Shown here in pieces: positions 58,534-64,000 of a DNA stretch of 64,000 bases. The notes under the pieces were generated by a model. It searched no databases and was not told the origin of the DNA. It was given only the letters and a program-made list of their open reading frames with translations. Within the stretch, counting starts at the first letter, position 1, and the number at the start of each line of letters is the position of its first letter. The translations under genes and the position numbers were made by a program. Source of the stretch: Nocardia shimofusensis NBRC 100134 (GTDB lineage: Bacteria > Actinomycetota > Actinomycetes > Mycobacteriales > Mycobacteriaceae). Location of the stretch: positions 1-64,000 of the forward strand of contig NZ_BDBT01000013.1 in the NCBI RefSeq assembly GCF_001613125.1. Reading direction: 5' to 3'.

Positions 58534-59952
58534 CTAGAGCGCCTTCAACTCCTCGGTGACCGCACCGACGGACTTCTTGGCGTCGCCGAACAGCATCGAG
58601 GTGTGGTCGGCGTAGAACAGCGGATTGTCGATGCCGGCGAAACCGGAGTTCATCGAGCGCTTGAGCACGATGACGCTCTTGGCCTGATCGACATTGAGCA
58701 CCGGCATGCCGTAGATCGGGCTCGACGCGTCCTCCCGGGCCGACGGATTGGTGACGTCGTTGGCGCCGATCACCAGGGCGACATCGGTGCGCGAGAACTC
58801 GCCGTTGATGTCGTCCATTTCCTTCATGGCGTCGTAGGACACCTCGGCCTCGGCCAGCAGCACGTTCATGTGGCCGGGCATACGACCGGCGACCGGGTGG
58901 ATCGCGTACTTGACCTCCACGCCCTTGGCCTCCAGCAGCGCCGCCATCTCCTTGACCGCGTGCTGGGCCTGCGCCACCGCCATGCCGTAGCCGGGGACCA
59001 CGATGACCTGATTGGCGTAGGCCATCTGGATCGCGGCGTCGGCGGCCGAGGTGGCCTTGGCCTGCTTCTGCTCGCCGGAGCCGCCGCCGCCCGCGACCGC
59101 GCCGCCGCCGAAGCCGCCCGCGACGATCGCCGGAATGGACCGGTTCATGGCCTTGGCCATCAGGTTGGTCAGGATGGTGCCGGACGCGCCGACGATCATG
59201 CCGGCGACGATCATGGCGGTGTTGTTCAGCGCCAGGCCCGCGGCCGCCGCCGACAGACCGGTCAGCGCGTTGAGCAGCGAGATGACCACGGGCATGTCCG
59301 CGCCGCCGATCGGCAGCACGACCATCAGGCCGAGCACACCGGCGACGACCAGCAGCAGCAGCATCCACCACCAGGCCGCGCCGCCGTCGCCGGCCTGGAC
59401 GCCGATGACGACCGCGGCCGCGACGGAACCGACCGCCAGCAGCAGGTTCAGCGGCTGCTGCAGCTTGCCCACGCCGAGCGGGCGACCGGGCAGGATCTCC
59501 TGCAGCTTGCCGAAGGCGATCAGCGAGCCCCAGAACGAGATCGAGCCGATGATCGCGGCGAACAGCGAGCCCACGATGATGTGGGCGGTCGGCTCCTCGC
59601 CGTGCTTGAAGTTCGAGAAGCCGGTGGTATCGAGGAATTCGGCCCACGCGATGAGCGCGACCGTGCCGCCGCCGACGCCGTTGAACGCCGCGACCAGCTG
59701 CGGCATCTCGGTCATTTTCGTGAACTTGGCGGGTGGCACGCCGAGCGCGACACCGACGACCAGGCCCGCGACGATGATGATCCAGTTACCGGTATCGCGG
59801 ATCGCGATCAGGGTGGCCACGACGGCCAGACCCATGCCCGCGGCGGCAATCCAGTTGCCGCGCACGGCGGTCTTCGGGCCGGTCAGGCCCATCAGACCGT
59901 AGATGAACATCGCGAAGGCGACGATGTAGAGAATGTTGACCAGATTGTCCAT
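58534..59952 (-). CDS. pntB: NAD(P) transhydrogenase subunit beta
   Basis: Proton-translocating transhydrogenase subunit of 472 residues. About eight to nine membrane spans are followed by the NADP-binding domain III (VIVVPGYGMAVAQAQH, HPVAGRMPGHMNVLLAEA, VALVIGANDVTNPSA). The ATG at 59952 gives MDNLVNILYIVAF, the usual start. Third gene of the pnt operon. Confidence 0.96.
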   Translation of the reverse strand: MDNLVNILYIVAFAMFIYGLMGLTGPKTAVRGNWIAAAGMGLAVVATLIAIRDTGNWIIIVAGLVVGVALGVPPAKFTKMTEMPQLVAAFNGVGGGTVALIAWAEFLDTTGFSNFKHGEEPTAHIIVGSLFAAIIGSISFWGSLIAFGKLQEILPGRPLGVGKLQQPLNLLLAVGSVAAAVVIGVQAGDGGAAWWWMLLLLVVAGVLGLMVVLPIGGADMPVVISLLNALTGLSAAAAGLALNNTAMIVAGMIVGASGTILTNLMAKAMNRSIPAIVAGGFGGGAVAGGGGSGEQKQAKATSAADAAIQMAYANQVIVVPGYGMAVAQAQHAVKEMAALLEAKGVEVKYAIHPVAGRMPGHMNVLLAEAEVSYDAMKEMDDINGEFSRTDVALVIGANDVTNPSAREDASSPIYGMPVLNVDQAKSVIVLKRSMNSGFAGIDNPLFYADHTSMLFGDAKKSVGAVTEELKAL

Positions 59953-59956
59953 GGGA

Positions 59957-60271
59957 TTACTCGCCCGCCTTCTGCGCAACAGGCTTCTTGCCCTTGAACA
60001 TCCCCAGCATGCGGTCGGTGACCACGAAGCCGCCGACCACGTTCAACGTGCCGAAGACCACGGCGACGAAAAGGATGATCTGGATGCCCAGCGACGGGTC
60101 CTGCACCTTGCCCAGCACAACCAGCGCGCCGAGCACGACGATGCCGTGGATGGCGTTGGTGCCCGACATCAGCGGGGTGTGCAGGGTGTTGGGCACCTTC
60201 GAGATGACGGCGAAACCGACGAACCCGGACAGCACCAGGATCGCGATATTGGCCAGCAGTTCGGAATACAT
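59957..60271 (-). CDS. pntAB: NAD(P) transhydrogenase subunit alpha, membrane part
   Basis: Protein of 104 residues with three or four spans (NIAILVLSGFVGFAVI, IVVLGALVVLG). It corresponds to the alpha-2 membrane portion when PntA is split. It starts within the pntAA stop (TGATG) and ends four bases before pntB. Confidence 0.94.
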   Translation of the reverse strand: MYSELLANIAILVLSGFVGFAVISKVPNTLHTPLMSGTNAIHGIVVLGALVVLGKVQDPSLGIQIILFVAVVFGTLNVVGGFVVTDRMLGMFKGKKPVAQKAGE

Positions 60272-61389
60272 CAGGCGTCCACCTCACGTGTGACACAGGA
60301 ATCGGCGAGCACCTGGTCACCGAAGTCCGGGGCGAGCTTGCCGTCGACCAGCATCAGCTCCAGCAGGGCCGCGATGTTCTTCGAGTACAGCTCGCTGGCG
60401 TGCTCGGGCATGGTGGCGGGCAGGTTCAGCGGCGAGGCGATGGTGACGTCGTGCTTGACGACGGTCTGCCCCGGCTCGGTGAGCTCGCAGTTGCCGCCGG
60501 TCTCGCCCGCCAGGTCCACGATCACGCTGCCGGGCTTCATGCCCTCGACCGCGGCGGCGGTGACCAGACGCGGCGCGGGCCTGCCCGGCACCAGCGCGGT
60601 CGTGATGACCACGTCGAAACCCTTGATGGCGTCTTCGAGAGCCTGCTGTTGCTGGGCCTTCTCGTCATCGGTGAGCTCGCGGGCGTAGCCGCCCTCACCG
60701 GCGGCGTCGATGCCGAGATCGAGCCACTGCGCACCGACCGAGCGGACCTGATCGGCGACCTCGGGACGCACGTCGTAGCCGGTGGTGCGCCCGCCGAGAC
60801 GCTTGGCCGTCGCCAGCGCCTGCAGACCCGCGACACCGACGCCGAGCACCAGCACGGTCGCCGGCTTCACGGTGCCCGCGGCGGTGGTGAGCATCGGGAA
60901 GAAGCGCGTCGACTCCGAGGCGGCCAGCAACACGGCCTTGTAGCCGGCCACGTTCGCCTGCGAGGACAGCGCGTCCATCACCTGCGCGCGCGAGATGCGC
61001 GGGATGGCCTCCACGGCGAAGGCCTGCACGCCCGCCGATTTCAGCGCCTCGATCTGGTTGTCGGCGTTGCGCGGGGCGAGGAAGCCGATCAGGGTCTGGC
61101 CCTTCGACAGTTTCGCCACTTCGGCGTCGCCCGGCGGCGCGACCTTGACCACGACATCGGCCGACCACGGATCACCGATGACCGCGCCTGCGGCGACGAA
61201 AGCCTCGTCCGGAATGAGCGCTCCGTGTCCGGCGCCGGCCTCCACGACCACCTCCAGCCCCTGCTTCACCAGGGAGGGAATGATCTTGGGTACCAATGCG
61301 ACACGTCGTTCGCCCGCGTTGGTCTCGCGAACGACTCCGACACGCGCTCCGCGCGGGGACGAATCGCCCACGTTTTGCGTTGTCTCCAC
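60271..61389 (-). CDS. pntAA: NAD(P) transhydrogenase subunit alpha, soluble NAD-binding part
   Basis: NAD-binding domain I of the transhydrogenase (372 residues), with VVRETNAGERRVALVPK, the nucleotide loop VLVLGVGVAGLQALATAKRL and the hydride-transfer region ARELTDDEK. The enzyme uses the proton gradient to make NADPH. It starts at a GTG, 46 bases downstream of a 32-bp palindrome. Confidence 0.96.
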   Translation of the reverse strand: METTQNVGDSSPRGARVGVVRETNAGERRVALVPKIIPSLVKQGLEVVVEAGAGHGALIPDEAFVAAGAVIGDPWSADVVVKVAPPGDAEVAKLSKGQTLIGFLAPRNADNQIEALKSAGVQAFAVEAIPRISRAQVMDALSSQANVAGYKAVLLAASESTRFFPMLTTAAGTVKPATVLVLGVGVAGLQALATAKRLGGRTTGYDVRPEVADQVRSVGAQWLDLGIDAAGEGGYARELTDDEKAQQQQALEDAIKGFDVVITTALVPGRPAPRLVTAAAVEGMKPGSVIVDLAGETGGNCELTEPGQTVVKHDVTIASPLNLPATMPEHASELYSKNIAALLELMLVDGKLAPDFGDQVLADSCVTREVDA

Positions 61390-61435
61390 TTGTCAGACTT
61401 CCTGCTCGTGGTGGCCGGAACCACCGGATGACGGC

Positions 61436-61467
61436 CAGGCGAAGTTACTCACGAGTAACTTCGCCTG
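61436..61467. promoter_or_regulatory. 32-bp perfect palindrome upstream of pntAA
   Basis: Two 15-base arms are exact reverse complements around a central AC. The core reads GTTACTC-AC-GAGTAAC. It lies 47 bases upstream of pntAA. The size and symmetry suit a TetR-family dimer operator rather than a terminator. No regulator gene is adjacent. Confidence 0.75.
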
Positions 61468-61618
61468 AAATCCTCGCAACCATACCCGGCCTGCGGTGAG
61501 CCTAGCTGAGATGCCCGTCACAAGGCGCTCCGAAGTCGCCCCGCCACCACAGCGTTCACTCTCCGTTCCCCTGTGGCGGGACTGTCCCGGCGGAGCGGCA
61601 CACCGTAGGGTCACGGAG

Positions 61619-62059
61619 GTGAACGACTGCGTCTTCTGCGGCATCGTGGCCGGGACCGCGCCTGCCACCAAGGTCTACGAGGACGAGACCTTGTGCGCCT
61701 TCCTCGACATCCGGCCCATCACCCGCGGGCACACCTTGGTGGTTCCCAAGAGACATGCCGCCGAACTGCCCGACCTGGACCCGGAGCTGGGAGCGACCAT
61801 GTTCCGCGCGGGCCATCGCCTGGCACAGGCCGTGCGCCGCGGCGGGCTGGCCGCCGACGGCGCGAACCTGGTGATCAACGACGGCCGCGCGGCCTTCCAG
61901 ACTGTCGATCACGTCCACCTGCACGTGATCCCGCGCCGCCGGGGCGACAAACTCGGCCTCGTCAAAGGACTGCTGCTGCGCAGACCGCACGATCCGGAAT
62001 CCACCGCCGCCGCGATCCGGGCGGGCCTGGCAGCACTCGAGGAAGGAAACCAGCATTGA
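61619..62059 (+). CDS. HIT family protein
   Basis: Nucleotide hydrolase/transferase of 146 residues. The zinc-type N-terminus is CVFCGIVAG; the active-site His triad is VDHVHLHVIPRR. The GTG at 61619 gives the family start. The frame is open to 61496, but that extension is not typical. Its stop overlaps the TTG start of the next gene. Confidence 0.9.
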   Translation: MNDCVFCGIVAGTAPATKVYEDETLCAFLDIRPITRGHTLVVPKRHAAELPDLDPELGATMFRAGHRLAQAVRRGGLAADGANLVINDGRAAFQTVDHVHLHVIPRRRGDKLGLVKGLLLRRPHDPESTAAAIRAGLAALEEGNQH

Positions 62060-62931
62060 GCGACTCCCCGAAGTCGAGCGAGAATCCGACGATCGCCGAT
62101 CCCACCCTGGACAAAGGCGAACTGACCGCACTGCTGTCCGAGCAGTGGCAGGCCATCGACGATCTGGTCGCCGGTCTCGACGAGTCCGCCTGGCGGACAC
62201 CGTCGATCCTGCCGGGCTGGACGGTCTTCGACATCGTCGCGCACGTGGTCGGCACCGAGTCCTGGCTGCTGGGTGAGAAGCCGCCCGCGCACGATCCCGA
62301 GCGCCCGAAGACCGATGTGCACGACCTGCCGCACGTGCGCAACGAGACCGCCGTGCTCAACGAGATCTGGATCGACCGGCTGCGCTCGATGCCCGGCGCC
62401 CGCCTGCTCGCGCTCTACCGAGAGGTCACCGACCGTCGCCGCGCGGCACTGGCCGCAATGACCGACGACGCATGGGCGACACCGACCATCTCGCCCATCG
62501 GCCAGGTCCCCTACGGCCGGTTCATGCGCGTGCGGTTGTTCGACTGCTGGTTGCACGAACTCGATATCGCCGACTCCCTCGGCGTGCGGGTCGCCGAGGG
62601 CGGTGCGCGCGGCGAGCGGGCCTTCGTGGAGTTCGCGGGCTCGCTCCCCCGCGTGGTCGCCAAGCTCGGCAAGGCGCCCGCCGGATCGCGGGTGGAGTTC
62701 GTGCTGACCGGCGAGTTCGCGCGGTCCCTGCGGATCGAGGTCGCCGAGCGCGCGGGCTTCGTCGACAGCTTCGCCGAGCCGCCCACGGTCCGGATCACCT
62801 TGGACTCCGGGCTTTTCGTGCGCCTCGGTGGCGGCCGGGTGGCTCTCGAGGATCATCTCGGCGAGATCGATTTCGCGGGCGAGGAGAAGCTCGGGTTGCA
62901 GCTGGTCCGCAATCTGGCCTTCACGATCTGA
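62056..62931 (+). CDS. Maleylpyruvate-isomerase-like (mycothiol/DinB fold) protein
   Basis: Protein of 291 residues starting at TTG inside the upstream stop, with GGAAGGAAA well placed. It has the DinB/MDMPI N-terminal domain: ILPGWTVFDIVAHVVGTESW and the metal-site FDCWLHELDIADSLG. A C-terminal domain with FVLTGEFARSLRIEVAE follows. Related proteins are mycothiol-dependent isomerases or transferases; the exact reaction is unknown. Confidence 0.88.
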   Translation: MSDSPKSSENPTIADPTLDKGELTALLSEQWQAIDDLVAGLDESAWRTPSILPGWTVFDIVAHVVGTESWLLGEKPPAHDPERPKTDVHDLPHVRNETAVLNEIWIDRLRSMPGARLLALYREVTDRRRAALAAMTDDAWATPTISPIGQVPYGRFMRVRLFDCWLHELDIADSLGVRVAEGGARGERAFVEFAGSLPRVVAKLGKAPAGSRVEFVLTGEFARSLRIEVAERAGFVDSFAEPPTVRITLDSGLFVRLGGGRVALEDHLGEIDFAGEEKLGLQLVRNLAFTI

Positions 62932-62941
62932 TCGGGCGGCC

Positions 62942-63580
62942 GTGCGCCTGTTCCTGGCCTCCTATCGGTTCGGCAGGCACGCCGACCGGCTGACCCGGCT
63001 CGTCGGCGAGCCGGGTCGGGTCGCGGTGATTCCCAACGCCTGCGATGCCTGGCCCGCCGCCTGGCAGTCGGCGGTCACCAGCGATCTGGTTCCGCTGCGC
63101 CGCCACGGCTACTCGCCCGAGGTGCTGGATCTGCGCGACTACGCCGGGCGCTCGGACGATCTGGACGCCGCGCTGCGCGGATTCCCGATGGTGTGGGTGC
63201 GCGGGGGCAATACCTTCGTGCTGCGCGCGCAGTTCGCCCGCAGCGGCGCGGATCGGGTGCTGCCCGCACTTCTCGCCGAGGACGCCCTGGTCTACGCCGG
63301 GTACAGCGCGGGGGCTTGTCTGCTGACCCCGGATCTGCACGGCATCGAGTCGATGGACGATCCCGCCGAGGTGTCGCCGACCTGCGGGGTGGAGCCGCAG
63401 TGGGACGGGCTCGGGCTCGTCGATCGGCGGATCGTGCCGCACGTGGATTCGCCGACCGATCCGGACGGCGCGAGTGCCCGGCTGGCGGAGGAGTACCGCG
63501 CGGCCGGGGTCGCGCATTGGGCGTTGAACGACGACGCAGTCGTGGTGGTCGACGGGCCGTCGGTCGAGCTGTTGCCCTGA
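62942..63580 (+). CDS. Peptidase S51 family (dipeptidase E-like)
   Basis: Serine hydrolase of 212 residues related to PepE and cyanophycinase. The nucleophile is in VYAGYSAGACLL, preceded by VWVRGGNTFVLRAQF; the His is in IVPHVDSPTDP. The GTG at 62942 is 11 bases after the previous stop. Cytosolic (no signal). The substrate is unknown. Confidence 0.88.
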   Translation: MRLFLASYRFGRHADRLTRLVGEPGRVAVIPNACDAWPAAWQSAVTSDLVPLRRHGYSPEVLDLRDYAGRSDDLDAALRGFPMVWVRGGNTFVLRAQFARSGADRVLPALLAEDALVYAGYSAGACLLTPDLHGIESMDDPAEVSPTCGVEPQWDGLGLVDRRIVPHVDSPTDPDGASARLAEEYRAAGVAHWALNDDAVVVVDGPSVELLP

Positions 63581-63685
63581 GTGCCGTGCCGAATTCGGCC
63601 GCCCTACAGCCGGTTCGGCCACCCGCCCGCTCGCCGTGTCCGAACGCGCCGTGGTCGACCACGCGATGGTCGACGCCGACGCGGA

Positions 63686-64000
63686 TCAGCCGATCCGGCT
63701 CAGTGGCTCCGGGCGATCCAGCCCCGACCACGCCATCGACCAGCGGCGGCGGGTCACATCGTCGGCGTCGGCGAGCAGCGCGGCGATCAACGACTCCGGG
63801 TTCTCGCGCCAGCGCGCGACGATCCGCGCCATGGCCTGCTTGTCGAACAGCCCGGAATGTTCCAGTGCCGCCGACCAAGGGGCGAAATCCCCGCTGTGGA
63901 TGCGCCGCAGCACCTCCAGATCGACTGCGTCGACTGCGGAGTCACCGAATTCCTCGGCGAATGCGGCGGCCACGAGATCGTGGGTGTCCGGTCCTTCGGT
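63686..64000 (-). CDS. Hypothetical protein, N-terminus beyond the window
   Basis: A frame on the minus strand that is open to the right edge. The visible 104 residues are helical and acidic (FAEEFGDSAVDAVDLEVLRRI, SLIAALLADADDV). A GTG at 63973 could start it, but the frame continues without a stop to 64000, so it is likely longer. I do not recognise the family. Confidence 0.6.
   Translation of the reverse strand, partial: TEGPDTHDLVAAAFAEEFGDSAVDAVDLEVLRRIHSGDFAPWSAALEHSGLFDKQAMARIVARWRENPESLIAALLADADDVTRRRWSMAWSGLDRPEPLSRIG

Overview
The window is high-GC DNA from a mycolic-acid actinomycete. It is most likely Nocardia or a close relative. The minus-strand order argS-lysA-hom-thrC-thrB-rho-rpmE-prfA-prmC-sua5-wecA-atpI-atpBEFHAGDC-(DUF2550)-cobalamin adenosyltransferase-murA is the block known from mycobacteria. 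The ATP synthase b and delta subunits are separate genes here, which argues against Mycobacterium itself. The genus is inferred from gene order and protein features; no search was run.

Layout. 1-0.2 kb: leader and promoter of an rRNA operon that continues beyond the left edge. 0.2-24.4 kb: the conserved housekeeping block, all on the minus strand. It covers peptidoglycan (murA), cobalamin activation, the full F1Fo ATP synthase, lipid-linked glycan initiation (wecA), translation factors, Rho and the aspartate-family amino-acid operon. 24.5-29.4 kb (plus): DUF3105 and DUF305 exported proteins, two convergent tRNA genes (Arg-CCG, Cys-GCA), a MarR regulator, a membrane-anchored Hsp70-like ATPase and a multi-span membrane protein. 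29.5-34.9 kb (minus): a tightly overlapping valine-catabolism operon (mmsA, acyl-CoA dehydrogenase, 3-hydroxyisobutyryl-CoA hydrolase, mmsB, enoyl-CoA hydratase). It is divergent from icmF (35.1-38.3 kb), the fused B12-dependent isobutyryl-CoA mutase.

38.4-41.3 kb: an amidohydrolase and a Baeyer-Villiger monooxygenase remnant, cut down to its two ends with a TnpB (IS605-type) element between them. 41.3-46.2 kb (minus): a cobalamin/metal-binding-like protein and a SWIM/HelZ helicase pair. 46.2-50.2 kb: an F420-type oxidoreductase, a duplicated small-gene cassette (resolvase-like gene plus a 44-residue membrane microprotein, with one copy decayed), an XRE regulator and a secreted HNH-type lipoprotein. 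50.3-54.7 kb (minus): a sulfurtransferase and a bkdABC-type branched-chain 2-oxoacid dehydrogenase, divergent from an Lrp/AsnC regulator (54.9 kb). 55.4-64 kb: an SDR, a thioesterase, an MFS transporter, an L7/L12-like small protein, the pntAA-pntAB-pntB transhydrogenase operon behind a 32-bp perfect palindrome, a HIT protein, a mycothiol-type isomerase-fold protein, an S51 peptidase and a partial gene at the right edge.

How the parts connect: bkdABC would make isobutyryl-CoA from valine, the mmsA-acd-hydrolase-mmsB set would oxidise it, and IcmF would isomerise it to butyryl-CoA using adenosylcobalamin made by the adenosyltransferase at 1.5 kb. The least explained parts are the microprotein cassette at 47.2-48.0 kb, the TnpB-in-monooxygenase locus, and several long perfect palindromes in promoter and terminator positions.
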